DNA from: Lentimicrobium saccharophilum | Lineage (GTDB): Bacteria; Bacteroidota; Bacteroidia; Bacteroidales; Lentimicrobiaceae | Direction: 5' to 3' | NCBI RefSeq assembly: GCF_001192835.1 | Contig: NZ_DF968182.1 | Location: forward strand, 194,349 to 258,348 | DNA length: 64,000 nt | Shown here: piece by piece, positions 36,749 through 46,817 of the stretch | Position numbering within the stretch: the first letter of the stretch is position 1 | Layout: the number at the start of each line of letters is the position of its first letter | Program-made: the position numbers and the translations under genes | Notes under the pieces: generated by a model | The model's database searches: none | What the model was told of the DNA's origin: nothing | The model's input: the letters and a program-made list of their open reading frames with translations, nothing else

Positions 36749-38335
36749 TCACTCCACTACAAACCTCGCCTTGCCCATTTGTTTATTACCTGCATACACC
36801 ACCGCCATATACATGCCCGGCCGCCAGCGCGAAACATCCAGCCCGGTTTCGTGTATGCCTGAGTTTACGGGCAACTCAGCCAGTTGCCGGCCTTGTATAT
36901 CGTAACACACCACCCGTATTTTGCTGTGATACTCTGTGTTTTCAAGCAAAAAGCGCACATAATCGCCGGCAGGGTTGGGTGCAGGCGTAATGGGTATTAA
37001 ACTGACGCGGGCTTCGTACTCTTTACGGGTGGGTATATCCTTTACATCAACAATTACCTCGCAACTGCTTAAATCTATGGTTTTTGAAACAATAGGCTCG
37101 GGGCAGAGGTAATCGTGATCTAGTGCGAATGGATACTGAGTATCATATTTTAAAGAATCTGTAAGCTTAATAAGAATAATGTCTTGGTATTCGAGAGAAG
37201 TTGCACCTATTAAAAATCTGTCATCTGAGGTTTTTACAAATGCGAATGGCCATGTAGCTTCAGTCTCAATAAATGAATTTACCCAGCCACCTAAAGTATC
37301 CAACTCATGAATTGCAATACAACCTGTAATCCCGAAAGGATGATCACTCATTTGAGTCATAGTAAATAGGCGGTCGTCATTAAAGAATGTCAGACCAAAT
37401 AAGTTATTTGATGGCACGTATTCACCAAAATCCGGAATTAATGGAATACTGTCTAATAAAATCACACCTAAACTATCAGCAATAAGAAGTGTTGGGTTAG
37501 TATTTCCATTGGTATAGCCCGAGCCCAGATAAAAATTTCCGGTATTTTTCTCAACCAGTGAAGCAATAGAAATGTAGCCTTCAAACTCTTCGCCAGTTAG
37601 AATACTTATCCATTTTTCGTTTCTTAAGCTATCAGCCCCTATTATAATCCCTTTGGTAATTGATGCTCCGGAAACAGTATCAATCCAACCACAAGAACCC
37701 ACAATGTAATAATCGCCGTCAGATGTTATTATAAAATCATTTCCATGGCTATCCGATATTAATGGATGAATAATACGTTCTGCATATGGTTGTATCCATA
37801 AAATGTTGCCATTAGCGTCTAATCGGAACAAACTGAGATCAGATTTTGTAATACTTGGATATCTCTCAAATCCATGAGCGAGCATTGTGTATCCTCCATC
37901 AGGTGTTTGAATAATTTTTTGCCCCCATGCAATATCCGGATTTGCAAAATGAAGACACCATTCCAGATTTCCACATGGATCAAATTTCATTATTCCAATA
38001 TCTGTACTACCGGTATTGGTGAAACTTCCACTAACTATAAATCCACCATCCTGTGTTGAAAGAAGGCATTCCGGGATGTTTCGTTGACTGACACCCATAC
38101 CTGTTCCTAAAATGAAATCATAGAGAATATTTCCATTAATATCAGTTTTTACAATCCATGATCTTGAATCAGGATAATCGTTCAATCTGCCTAAAATCAG
38201 GTAACCCCTGTCATACGATTCTGCTATATGGCTGAACACCTCTTGTCTGTTACTGAGGCCCAAAACTCGTTCCCAATTCTGTGAAAAACAAAATTGATTG
38301 AGTATTAAAAGAAGTAATAAAAGTATCTTTCTCAT
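36749..38335 (-). CDS. T9SS-secreted propeller-like protein
   Basis: 528 residues: signal peptide (cleaved near FCFSQ), a body of repeated segments with DGGYxxL/(I/V)GS and WIVKTD / LFRLDANGNILW patterns typical of delta-60-type propellers in Bacteroidota, then a T9SS type A domain (APNPAGDYVRF, DIQGRQLAEL, WRPGMYMAVV, C-terminal KARFVVE). The coding part is more AT-rich than its neighbours. It has no TAnnTTTG box in the 65 bases before its start; the likely promoter now lies beyond an IS insertion at 38406. Confidence 0.83.
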   Translation of the reverse strand: MRKILLLLLLILNQFCFSQNWERVLGLSNRQEVFSHIAESYDRGYLILGRLNDYPDSRSWIVKTDINGNILYDFILGTGMGVSQRNIPECLLSTQDGGFIVSGSFTNTGSTDIGIMKFDPCGNLEWCLHFANPDIAWGQKIIQTPDGGYTMLAHGFERYPSITKSDLSLFRLDANGNILWIQPYAERIIHPLISDSHGNDFIITSDGDYYIVGSCGWIDTVSGASITKGIIIGADSLRNEKWISILTGEEFEGYISIASLVEKNTGNFYLGSGYTNGNTNPTLLIADSLGVILLDSIPLIPDFGEYVPSNNLFGLTFFNDDRLFTMTQMSDHPFGITGCIAIHELDTLGGWVNSFIETEATWPFAFVKTSDDRFLIGATSLEYQDIILIKLTDSLKYDTQYPFALDHDYLCPEPIVSKTIDLSSCEVIVDVKDIPTRKEYEARVSLIPITPAPNPAGDYVRFLLENTEYHSKIRVVCYDIQGRQLAELPVNSGIHETGLDVSRWRPGMYMAVVYAGNKQMGKARFVVE

Positions 38336-38400
38336 AATAATTTGGTATTAATCAGTAAATCAATGATAATCGCTGGTTATATTATTTTGTTATATTATTG

Positions 38401-39731
38401 ATTAACACATTACTGTCCCATTAAAATATTAAAAAGTTCTTTGAAATATTTGAAATTTAGTTAGTTACATGCGTTTTTCGATTAAACGGATTTCAATTTG
38501 CACATTTGCAGTTCTTAGAAAAAATTGCAAATGCATAAGGATAAATACGTTTTCGCCCAGCTAACATCTTTCTTGGATAGGAATAAGTTCAACTATATTG
38601 TCCGCAAATATGACGGGGACAGATATGTTAAACACTTCACTTGTTGGAACCAACTTCTTTCCCTGATGTTCGGACAATTGTCAAACCGTGAAAGTCTCAG
38701 GGATTTGGTTGTCGCGCTTGACGCCCATCACTCCAAAGCTTATCATTTGGGTTTGGGCAAGAACGTATCAAAATCATCTCTGGCCAGAGCCAATCAAGAC
38801 AGGGACTACCGCATCTTTGAAGAGTACGCTTATTATCTGGTAAACGAGGCCAGACATAAACGGGCTTCTGACATCTTCAAACTTGGGGGCAATGTCTACG
38901 CTTTTGATTCAACGACGGTTGACTTGTGCCTTTCCGTGTTCTGGTGGGCAAAGTTTCGCAAGAAAAAAGGCGGGATCAAAGTGCATACATTATATGATGT
39001 GGAGACAAAGATACCGGCGTTTTTCCATATCACCGAAGCTTCGGCGCACGACTCTACCGCGATGAAAGAAATCCCCTATGAACCAGGATCATATTACATA
39101 TTTGACCGTGCGTACAACCACTTCAAGATGTTGTACAAGATTCATCGGATAGAAGCTTTCTTCGTTGTCAGGGCAAAGAATAACCTCCAATACAAGACAA
39201 TCAAATGGAAAAGAAGGTTGCCCAAGAACGTGCTTTCAGATTTAACTGTTGAATTGACGGGGTTTTATCCCAAACGATATTATCCAGAGCAACTTCGATT
39301 GGTCAAATATTGGGATGAAGAACAAAAACGCGAGCTGGTATTCTTGACCAACGCCACGCACGTTTCAGCGCTTCAAGTCGCCGAACTTTACAAGAACCGC
39401 TGGCAAGTCGAGCTTTTCTTCAAATGGCTGAAGCAACACCTGAAAATCAAGAAATTTTGGGGAACTACAGCAAATGCAGTTCGGATCCAAATCTACGTCG
39501 CTATGTGCACGTACTGCCTAGTAGCGATCGTCCAAAAAGACATGCGACTCGACAGAAGTACATACGAGGTCTTGCAGATCTTGGGCATATCATTAACAGA
39601 TAAAACCAATCTTCTGGATCTGTTCGATAGAACTAAATTTCAAAATGACAAAGAACGTTTTAGGCTTAATGAGCCAAATTTGTTTAATTTTTAATAACGT
39701 CCCAGTTTTAATGGGACACTAGTGTGATTAA
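38401..39731 (+). mobile_element. IS4-family insertion sequence with 5-bp target duplication
   Basis: The element spans 38406-39726 (1321 bp), flanked by direct repeats ATTAA (38401-38405 and 39727-39731). Its terminal inverted repeats are 21 bp with two mismatches and share TGTCCCATTAAAA (left 38406-38426; right end 39706-39726). It carries one DUF4372-type transposase. The terminal repeats and target duplication are intact, suggesting a recent insertion. Confidence 0.9.
38531..39694 (+). CDS. IS4-family transposase (DUF4372 N-terminus)
   Basis: 387 residues. N-terminal DNA-binding region (YVFAQLTSFLDRNKF, CWNQLLSLMFGQLSNRESLRD), then the DDE catalytic core: first Asp in AFDSTTVDL, second in YIFDRAYNHFKML, and Glu in YKNRWQVELFFKWLK, which also gives the Y-x2-R-x3-E-x6-K signature of IS4. 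The ATG at 38531 is preferred over a TTG at 38525. The frame is intact, so the element may still be active. Confidence 0.93.
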   Translation: MHKDKYVFAQLTSFLDRNKFNYIVRKYDGDRYVKHFTCWNQLLSLMFGQLSNRESLRDLVVALDAHHSKAYHLGLGKNVSKSSLARANQDRDYRIFEEYAYYLVNEARHKRASDIFKLGGNVYAFDSTTVDLCLSVFWWAKFRKKKGGIKVHTLYDVETKIPAFFHITEASAHDSTAMKEIPYEPGSYYIFDRAYNHFKMLYKIHRIEAFFVVRAKNNLQYKTIKWKRRLPKNVLSDLTVELTGFYPKRYYPEQLRLVKYWDEEQKRELVFLTNATHVSALQVAELYKNRWQVELFFKWLKQHLKIKKFWGTTANAVRIQIYVAMCTYCLVAIVQKDMRLDRSTYEVLQILGISLTDKTNLLDLFDRTKFQNDKERFRLNEPNLFNF

Positions 39732-39777
39732 CAATAGTCTAAATCGTAAATAATTATTAAAATAATATTCAACAAAA

Positions 39778-39808
39778 CAAAAGTATGCCATTGCTTCGGA
39801 TTTTGCAA
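39778..39808 (-). promoter_or_regulatory. Displaced promoter candidate of the T9SS gene at 36749 (TTG / TACTTTTG)
   Basis: On the minus strand, TTG (39806-39808) and TACTTTTG (39778-39785) are 20 bases apart. The IS4 element lies between this promoter and the T9SS gene; removing the IS and one target copy would place the box about 117 bases before the ATG at 38335. Confidence 0.45.
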
Positions 39809-40019
39809 TCATATCTAATAAATAATTTTTATCCGGATAACAGTATGGAATCAGTCGTTCAGCCCCAAAAAGCTTAATATTGAATAATCCCGATTAAGTA
39901 TGCCTGAATCAGTTTGCCCGTATCGCCCGGTTATCAGCGGCTGAAATGATCAAACGTTTATTATTGTGAAATTTTTTATCACAGGTTATGTCAGGGAGGC
40001 TGAATTATTATAAACCCGT

Positions 40020-42308
40020 TTAAATTTTAATCCCGGCCTGCACCGCAAAGGTCCTCGGTGGTCCTACATCGGCGGGCCGGGTCATATATTCGCGGTTGAA
40101 GAGGTTGTTGATGATAAAGGAAACCTTTAAGCGTTCGGCGGGCTGCCAGGCAAAGCGCCAGTTGACCAGTACATCGCCGGTGTTGTGTTTTTGCCTGTAT
40201 TCGTATAGTCCGGGCAAAATAAAGATGGGCACCGCCACGCCGTTTACCCTGAGAGAATCCTCAAAAGCGCGGTCGATGTTGATGATGTGGCTGTGATAAT
40301 CCAGGTTAAGGCCGGTGGAAAATTCTTTTACGGAGACGTCGAACGCCACTTTCACATTGTGGTAAAACCGGTATTTAAGGATGTTTTTATTGGTGGAGGC
40401 GGTATTTTCGCGTTTGCCGAAATCCTTGTCAACAGGGTTGGTATAGGTATACCCGGCGCTGAAGGTGAACTTCGCGATGCCGGCACTGCCCCTGCCTGTG
40501 AAATTGACTTCCATACCGGCAATGCGGGCGTTGGTGATGTTGAATGCCCTGAAACCGGTGTAACTGAAAAAATCAATCAGGGTGGGATTGGTCAGTCCGG
40601 GCGGGTAATGCTGACCGAAGGTAAATTCAATCATATCCCTGTATTCGGTCCAGAACAGGGCGGCATCGGCATATCCCTGCACATTCCCCAGCGAAAAGCC
40701 CTGCTTGATGCCCATCTCCGCATTCCAGCCGTATTCCGGCATCAGGGTGTCGTTGGGGAAAATTTTCAACGCCCCCACCGCGGTGGCTGCATACTTTTCG
40801 GCGATGGCCGGATAGCGGAATCCCTGCCCGAAACTGCCGCGCAGAAAGGTGTATTTCCCCGCCTGGTAATTTACCCCCGCCCTGAAGAGGGGCTTCGACG
40901 CCTGGCGCTCACGGTTGATGCGGTGCCATTCATAGCGGCTCCCGAATGAAAACCGCCATTCCCTGTATTGCTTTTCTGCCTGTATGTAAACCGACTGATT
41001 GGATGCGGTATGCCTTGCGCTCCCGAAAAGGTTGGAGACGGTTTCAACACTTGTTGCGCTTGCCCCGGCCGTTATTGAAAACTTGTTTTCCCATTTCTTC
41101 AGGTACTGATACTCCCCGAAAAAGGTATTGTCGTAGTTGTGCAGCGAGTCGCTGTCGTAGGTCACTTTGTAAAATCTGCCTTTCAGCGTATGCCGGCTGT
41201 CATCGTTTCTGTGCCATGTAAGATGGGGATCGAGGTTGAAGCGGGTATTTTTAAAATGCTGGTCAAAATCGGGGGACGCCCTGTAAACGCCGGTGTCGCC
41301 GTTGAGCCAGAGCAGAAAGTTGCCGCCTTCGTTAAACATGGCGTTGGCATTGAGCCCGGCAGCCATTCCTTTAATTTTCATGAACCTGTACCGGGTATTC
41401 AGGTTGGCACGGATGTATTTTTCGTTTTCGTTTTCACGATAACCTTTGTCGGTGTGCACATTGGCCCCGCCGACGAGGTCGAGGTTACCTATCCTCCGGC
41501 TGTGCGAGAAACGTGCCCCGGAATAGAAGGGCTGCGCATCCCACCAGGCAATTTCACGGCGCCGGGGATTCCCGTAGATTCCGCTGTAAAGCGTGAATGC
41601 TGTTTCGGGTTTTTCGCCGGGGTAGGCGGTGCGGATGTTGATCACCCCGTTCAGCGCGGATGATCCGTACAATGCAGAGGAGGCCCCCTTGAGGATTTCT
41701 ATCTGGCTGAGGTTTTCGAGCGGCACAAAGTCCCACTTGGCCTCACCGCCACCGCCGGTGAGCATGGGCAGGTCGTCGAGCAGCAGCAATACCCTTGACC
41801 CCACGCCGTAGCTGTAACCGTTGCCGCCTCTGATGCTTACCTGGTCGTCGAGAAACATCACCCCGGGTACCTGTTGCAGGGCGGTCTCCACCATAATGGT
41901 ATGGGTGCTCTCAATGCGCTCAGCGCCCAGCACATCCATGGAGACAATCACATCTGAAATCTTTTGTTCATAACGCGCGGCGCTCACCACCACCTCGTCG
42001 AGCATACCGGCCTGCACCTGCATGCCTACATCAAGCGTGACGCGCTGCCCATCGCCGGCTTCAATGGTTTTCTCGACAGGCATGTATCCGATAAAACGAA
42101 ACCGGATGGTGTTTTTCCCCGGCGGAACCGATAAGGTATACCTGCCTTCGGCATCCGTCGCCACCCCGTGGCTGCTGTTCAGGAAAACATTTACCCCGGC
42201 AAGGGCTTCACCGGTTACCGCGTCGGTTACGCTGCCCGTAACCATCGGATTCTGTGCGTTTGCCAGGCTGATGAAAGAGAGGAAAATCAGGACCCAACGC
42301 GCAATCAT
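40020..42308 (-). CDS. TonB-dependent outer-membrane receptor
   Basis: 762 residues: signal peptide, CarboxypepD-regulatory-like domain (about 22-100, GSVTDAVTGEALAGVNVFL), TonB box/plug region (DEVVVSAARYEQ, VSIRGGNGYSYGVGSRVLLLLDD, GASSALYGSSALNGVINI) and a 22-strand barrel ending in RTFAVQAGIKI. The plug is of the BtuB/CirA type rather than SusC, so the ligand could be a vitamin, metal chelate or oligosaccharide. It follows a T9SS protein by 34 bases, suggesting a two-gene operon from the TATCTTTG promoter at 43113. Confidence 0.92.
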   Translation of the reverse strand: MIARWVLIFLSFISLANAQNPMVTGSVTDAVTGEALAGVNVFLNSSHGVATDAEGRYTLSVPPGKNTIRFRFIGYMPVEKTIEAGDGQRVTLDVGMQVQAGMLDEVVVSAARYEQKISDVIVSMDVLGAERIESTHTIMVETALQQVPGVMFLDDQVSIRGGNGYSYGVGSRVLLLLDDLPMLTGGGGEAKWDFVPLENLSQIEILKGASSALYGSSALNGVINIRTAYPGEKPETAFTLYSGIYGNPRRREIAWWDAQPFYSGARFSHSRRIGNLDLVGGANVHTDKGYRENENEKYIRANLNTRYRFMKIKGMAAGLNANAMFNEGGNFLLWLNGDTGVYRASPDFDQHFKNTRFNLDPHLTWHRNDDSRHTLKGRFYKVTYDSDSLHNYDNTFFGEYQYLKKWENKFSITAGASATSVETVSNLFGSARHTASNQSVYIQAEKQYREWRFSFGSRYEWHRINRERQASKPLFRAGVNYQAGKYTFLRGSFGQGFRYPAIAEKYAATAVGALKIFPNDTLMPEYGWNAEMGIKQGFSLGNVQGYADAALFWTEYRDMIEFTFGQHYPPGLTNPTLIDFFSYTGFRAFNITNARIAGMEVNFTGRGSAGIAKFTFSAGYTYTNPVDKDFGKRENTASTNKNILKYRFYHNVKVAFDVSVKEFSTGLNLDYHSHIINIDRAFEDSLRVNGVAVPIFILPGLYEYRQKHNTGDVLVNWRFAWQPAERLKVSFIINNLFNREYMTRPADVGPPRTFAVQAGIKI

Positions 42309-42342
42309 GGAATATAGGCCATTGGTTAATGGTTATTTAAGC

Positions 42343-43083
42343 TCAGGGTTTAATCAGCCTGATAATGGAAAAGTCTTTCCCGTCTTTCCTGCTTAACGCG
42401 CAGAAATAGATGCCCGGAGCCAGGGCACTTCCGTCAACCAGCCCGGTATTTTCACCGGGGATGACGTCAAGGGTCTGCGTTTGCAGCAATCTGCCCGTTG
42501 CATCCACTATCCTGCACGAATAAATTCCTTTTTCCCGGGCATAAAAAGCGAGGCTGATCATGCCGGTAAACGGATTTGGGAATGCCTGTAACCGGAGTGC
42601 ATTGACTTTTTCATCAATCCCGTAGGCGGAAGCAGGCAATATGGTCAGGCTGTAATACGTAATTTCATAGGGGAACGGCAGCCCCAGTCCGCCCATATAG
42701 CCTACAACGGTAATGCTGAGCGGATAAACGCCCGTCTGGCTTTCGGTGGGATTACCGGCAATCAGCATACATCCCGAGGTGCCTCCAAGCCAGTATCCTG
42801 ACGGGCGGTTGGGTATCGCCTGAAAGCCTTCAGGCAAACCCGTGATCTGGGCAACACCGATGGAGTCAATGTTCATTCTCGGGAAGGGCGAAACAATGGT
42901 ATCGGCCGGAATTACAGCCGTAAATACCGCATTGTATTCATAGGTGGCAACAGCCGGTGGCAGTCCGGTGGCGCTGTCGGGATAGATGCCCGGCTGGGTG
43001 TATTTCGGGTCGGGTATGCATTGTCCGTAAGAAAGGCTGGTATATATCAGGCTGAAGATAATCAGGGTCACACAAGTTCTCAT
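42343..43083 (-). CDS. T9SS-secreted protein with a putative Ig-like domain
   Basis: 246 residues: signal peptide (cleaved near LSYGQ), one cysteine-containing beta domain (CIPDPKYTQPGIYPDSATGL ... YSLTILPASAYG) and a T9SS type A sorting domain (AFPNPFTGMISLAF, RIVDATGRLLQTQTL, ALAPGIYFCALS, RLIKP). Precedes the TonB-dependent receptor and may be its partner in capture at the surface; this is inferred from co-location. Confidence 0.78.
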   Translation of the reverse strand: MRTCVTLIIFSLIYTSLSYGQCIPDPKYTQPGIYPDSATGLPPAVATYEYNAVFTAVIPADTIVSPFPRMNIDSIGVAQITGLPEGFQAIPNRPSGYWLGGTSGCMLIAGNPTESQTGVYPLSITVVGYMGGLGLPFPYEITYYSLTILPASAYGIDEKVNALRLQAFPNPFTGMISLAFYAREKGIYSCRIVDATGRLLQTQTLDVIPGENTGLVDGSALAPGIYFCALSRKDGKDFSIIRLIKP

Positions 43084-43435
43084 GGTTAATGGGTTTTGAG
43101 TGATTTGAATATCAAAGATACGGAATTTCCCTTAAATATGCCAGTATTTCAATATGAGGTGAATGCAGAAGTGATGTTGTGCCTGATGATGGGGCTATTC
43201 AGTTTGACCTGACAGGTGCTGTCATGGTGAAGTATTTCGGCTGACTCCTGTTGAACTGAGCTTAAATCCGGTTTATCTGACACGGATGAGTTTTACCTGA
43301 TCCAAAAGGTTAATATAGAAGTGTACTTATTGTGGTAAAACCATGGAAATCTTCTTCCTGATTATACATTTTCTCAATAATAATCAGGTAGGAACAAAGC
43401 CGGAAGTCACTGCTAATCATACTTGCAGTTTTCTC
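43084..43435. other. Intergenic region between GH38 gene and the TonB-receptor operon
   Basis: 352 bases with the -7 box at 43113-43120 and a hairpin of a 9-bp stem (CCTGATTAT at 43357-43365 / ATAATCAGG at 43380-43388) without a T tract. It could be a weak end signal for GH38. No gene is supported. Confidence 0.5.
43113..43120 (-). promoter_or_regulatory. Candidate -7 box of the T9SS/TonB-receptor operon (TATCTTTG)
   Basis: Exact TAnnTTTG match on the minus strand, 30 bases before the ATG at 43083. Confidence 0.55.
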
Positions 43436-46400
43436 TTATCTGACAATCACGCTGAAAAACGCCGACTCCAGTGCCTTGATCTCATTGCTGTTGCCTGCAA
43501 GCGGAGTGCCGTTTACATCGGTTCTTACGCAGGGCAGCAATTCGCGCTGCGAGGCATATTGCGGGGCAATGGTTCCGGTTTTGCCCGCTGTTTCACGCAG
43601 GTGCAGCAAAATGGATCTGCCGTCGGCAGCCGGCATGGCGCTGATAAGCATCACATGGTCGGGTAGTCCGGTGAGCAATGAGTTTTCCCATTGCGCTTCA
43701 CCATTTCCGCCACCGGGCAGCACACGGGCGGGCATGGGGGTGCGGTGTCCGCGGCCAAAACGGGCTGCATCCTGCATCGAATTGCCTTTAAGCGATGTGA
43801 TGGAATACAACCACTCGTGCCCGCCATGCTGATCGGCATTAAAATTGGTTACCCAGTAGTTGTTCATCGGCCAGCCAAACATATGGGTGGTTTCGGGGAG
43901 CGCCCCGGCTTTAAACCGGCCTGTGTTGATATTTCCGAACTGCATCAGCGGAACTTCAACCGAAGAAACCACCAACTGCGCCTGTTCATTGTAAAGCCGG
44001 GCGTAAGTCTGAAGGGTGTTCCAGTCGTTGCTCGAGCCGGGAATCTGATCAATGCCGGCGCGCATTTCGCCACCGGGAACATCCAGCGCAAGCTGTCCGC
44101 CGTCCAGCGCAAAAGGCAGGGCTATGTAAATACCCTCGGGATCGGTAACCAATTTCTTTTCAATGGCATAAAACAAATCAATGCGCTTGGCAGTGTTAAA
44201 CAGCCTGATTTCAAAAACATACGTCTGATCGCGTTGGGCAGCGGGGGTGTTTCCTCTGAATTTCAGAGTATTCCAAACCTCGCCGGTTTCGTACCCATCA
44301 TACCACACCGAATCGAGGCCCTCACGCGTAAAATTGGTAAGCTTGTACGATTCCATTTGTGTGCGGTTGTTGAGCAACTCGTATATAAACTCTCCGAAAC
44401 TGTACTTTGCCTTTGAATCAACCAATTGCAGGTTTAATTCTTTGTCGGTAATGCTGCTGATGGCGCCCCTGGCCACATCAAGATCAATGTGGTACCATTT
44501 GTTTTCGAGGCTGCTGATGGCTTTGCGGGCTTCGGGGACTGTGGCAATTTTTGCAGATTTATCTACTTTGATGATGTACTTTTTATATCCGAAAGCAGGG
44601 ACATCGTCAACCCATATGGCATAATAGGTTCCATCGGAATGTTGCTCAACCGGCTGAGCTTTGGCTTCATTTCCCTGCTGGTCAGTAATTGCAAAAGGAG
44701 TGTAGCGGGGCAGAATCTGATGGTCAATATATACTCTGAGCAATCCGCTGCGCTTCCAGTTGAGGGTATTGTACACGATGAGCGAAGGTTCTTTTTCTCT
44801 TTCAACAAAATGCTGAAGCAGCCCCATGGTTTCTTCGCCCAGCATTCTGGCTCGGCGGGCAGCCTCCCAGGCATAGGATTCTTTGATACGCCGCTGCTCC
44901 AGAGTATATTTGTGATAAGGTTCGCGAACGCTGTTGTGATAACCCACAGTATGTTCCGTGTAAAACAGCAGTGCGGAGTTGGTGGCATCTATGCGGTCGG
45001 TGATTTTTTCGGGAAGTGCGGCACCTTGCAGCAAGGCCATGCTGAGTCCGGCGGAGTTGGCAATCAAATCGCCCTGTGCCTGCCTGCTGGCTGCCACTTC
45101 GCGTGCCGATGCACCAAATCCATCGGTCCACCAATCGGGCCATGCTCCGCGGATTACCTGAAACTCATGGCCATGTTTCTGCTCCATTTCTTCAAAAAAT
45201 GAGGTAGCAGTGGCTGTTTGCAGCTTAGGCCAGGTGTACTTTTCGTTCCACTGACGAATCATCTCACTGGCGTGGGTCGAAGGGGGTGAATTGTCAACCA
45301 GAAAGCCTGAATGCTGTATGGAAATCAGGTCGTAGGCATATCCTTTGGCTTCCAGCTCGGTGAGATAGGTGAGCAGTTTGTCTTCAAACACATTAAAATC
45401 GCCGGCATGAATTTTAAACACCGTATTGCCGGTCATATAATGCTCAGCACGGAAAGCCAGCATACGGTTGCCAGAGGGCGACTCCCACCAGAACAGGGTG
45501 GGCTTGTCGAAACAGATGAGTGCCCGGTGCCCGTGGGTGCCCATATTCAGGTATTTAATGCCCAGATCGTGGTAATAATCGCAAAAGTTCCAGCCAATGC
45601 CGTTTACATCGTTCTGCATGGCTGTTTTTACTTCCATTCCTTTCGACTTTATCAGCGAAACGGGCCTGAGCGAGGCTGCCAGGGTTTGTTCGTCGGGAAG
45701 CTCATCGAAATTGAAATACATGCCGGTGAGTTCAATTCTGCCTTCGGCAACTCTTTGTTTCAGGCGTTCGGTTTGTGCAGCGGGACGGCTTTTCAGGTAC
45801 TCGTCCACGGCCCAGGATGCTTCGCAGGTCCAGCGGAATTTTGCCTCTTCAGGATAAAGATCGGTGTTGTCGCAATAGTCAAGGGCATAGTCAATGTAGC
45901 GCAGATGCTCGGCCAGAATATCGGTTTGTGAGCGGGTATAACCTATGTCGGTATGTGAATGCTGCACAAAGTTGACGCGCCATTTTTTTACCGGCTTGAG
46001 TTCCAGAACTCCTTTCCAGGTATCGGCTTCGGTTTCAACCCTGTAGTTCACTTTTTTAGCCTTGTTTACCGCGGGAAGGTCAAGTTTAATGTAATTGTAA
46101 CCAAAATTCAGTGTGGTTTCCTGAATGAGCTTACCATCCATAAAGAAACGGACGGGGCTTTCTTTTCCCAGGTGCAATATCACTGCAACACCAAGCTGAT
46201 ATTGTTTTCCATCCTTTTCCTTTAATGCCGGAAGGGCTTTCAGCAGTATTCCGTTTTCAACCTTAAACCTGAAAGTCATCAGCCAGGTGGTTTTGTTTAG
46301 CCCGGCACCGGTGGCCTTTATGCTGAGTTTTTCTCCGGCTTTCAGATTTTTGGCAGGCACGGTAAGATACACAAACCCGAATCTGTCGCCATGCTGATCA

Positions 46401-46807
46401 ACCATATCCTTGCTGAAATACAAGGATGAACCATCGGAAGCATGATGTGTCCATTCATCGGAACCATCGGCAATAATGGTAAAAGCCGGTTTGCCGTTGA
46501 CTTCAATGCTGAAATCGCCTATCCCCGGCGAAGAGCCGATACCGGCCAGCCAGACAAAAGAAATGTTTTCTGTGTTCACACCGGCAGGCACAGGGTCGGT
46601 GAGCCATTCCATGGAGTCGCTGCCATCGGTGGTGCGTATAATCATACACGATTCGGCTATGGGAATGGAGGAATGGTAATCAAAATCGGGGCCATATACC
46701 TCTGATCCGTAACCATTTATAATGGTGGTGTTGCCGGTAAGCGGGTTTTGCCCGAACACGGCAGCGCTCAGCAGCGCAAATACAAACAGCAGGACTTTTG
46801 TTTTCAT
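43436..46807 (-). CDS. GH38 alpha-mannosidase-like protein, exported
   Basis: 1123 residues from the ATG at 46807 (MKTKVLLFVF), which starts a signal peptide; a longer frame to 46828 would overlap the manA stop. The N-terminal beta-rich region (about 20-280) is followed by the GH38 catalytic domain starting HSHTDIGYTR (zinc-binding HxHxD motif) and containing MQNDVNGIGW, where the Asp fits the nucleophile/zinc position. C-terminal beta domains complete the family. Alpha-mannoside hydrolysis in the periplasm or at the surface is predicted. Last gene of the mannoside operon, 10 bases after manA. Confidence 0.87.
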   Translation of the reverse strand: MKTKVLLFVFALLSAAVFGQNPLTGNTTIINGYGSEVYGPDFDYHSSIPIAESCMIIRTTDGSDSMEWLTDPVPAGVNTENISFVWLAGIGSSPGIGDFSIEVNGKPAFTIIADGSDEWTHHASDGSSLYFSKDMVDQHGDRFGFVYLTVPAKNLKAGEKLSIKATGAGLNKTTWLMTFRFKVENGILLKALPALKEKDGKQYQLGVAVILHLGKESPVRFFMDGKLIQETTLNFGYNYIKLDLPAVNKAKKVNYRVETEADTWKGVLELKPVKKWRVNFVQHSHTDIGYTRSQTDILAEHLRYIDYALDYCDNTDLYPEEAKFRWTCEASWAVDEYLKSRPAAQTERLKQRVAEGRIELTGMYFNFDELPDEQTLAASLRPVSLIKSKGMEVKTAMQNDVNGIGWNFCDYYHDLGIKYLNMGTHGHRALICFDKPTLFWWESPSGNRMLAFRAEHYMTGNTVFKIHAGDFNVFEDKLLTYLTELEAKGYAYDLISIQHSGFLVDNSPPSTHASEMIRQWNEKYTWPKLQTATATSFFEEMEQKHGHEFQVIRGAWPDWWTDGFGASAREVAASRQAQGDLIANSAGLSMALLQGAALPEKITDRIDATNSALLFYTEHTVGYHNSVREPYHKYTLEQRRIKESYAWEAARRARMLGEETMGLLQHFVEREKEPSLIVYNTLNWKRSGLLRVYIDHQILPRYTPFAITDQQGNEAKAQPVEQHSDGTYYAIWVDDVPAFGYKKYIIKVDKSAKIATVPEARKAISSLENKWYHIDLDVARGAISSITDKELNLQLVDSKAKYSFGEFIYELLNNRTQMESYKLTNFTREGLDSVWYDGYETGEVWNTLKFRGNTPAAQRDQTYVFEIRLFNTAKRIDLFYAIEKKLVTDPEGIYIALPFALDGGQLALDVPGGEMRAGIDQIPGSSNDWNTLQTYARLYNEQAQLVVSSVEVPLMQFGNINTGRFKAGALPETTHMFGWPMNNYWVTNFNADQHGGHEWLYSITSLKGNSMQDAARFGRGHRTPMPARVLPGGGNGEAQWENSLLTGLPDHVMLISAMPAADGRSILLHLRETAGKTGTIAPQYASQRELLPCVRTDVNGTPLAGNSNEIKALESAFFSVIVR

Positions 46808-46817
46808 TTTTTTGTGT

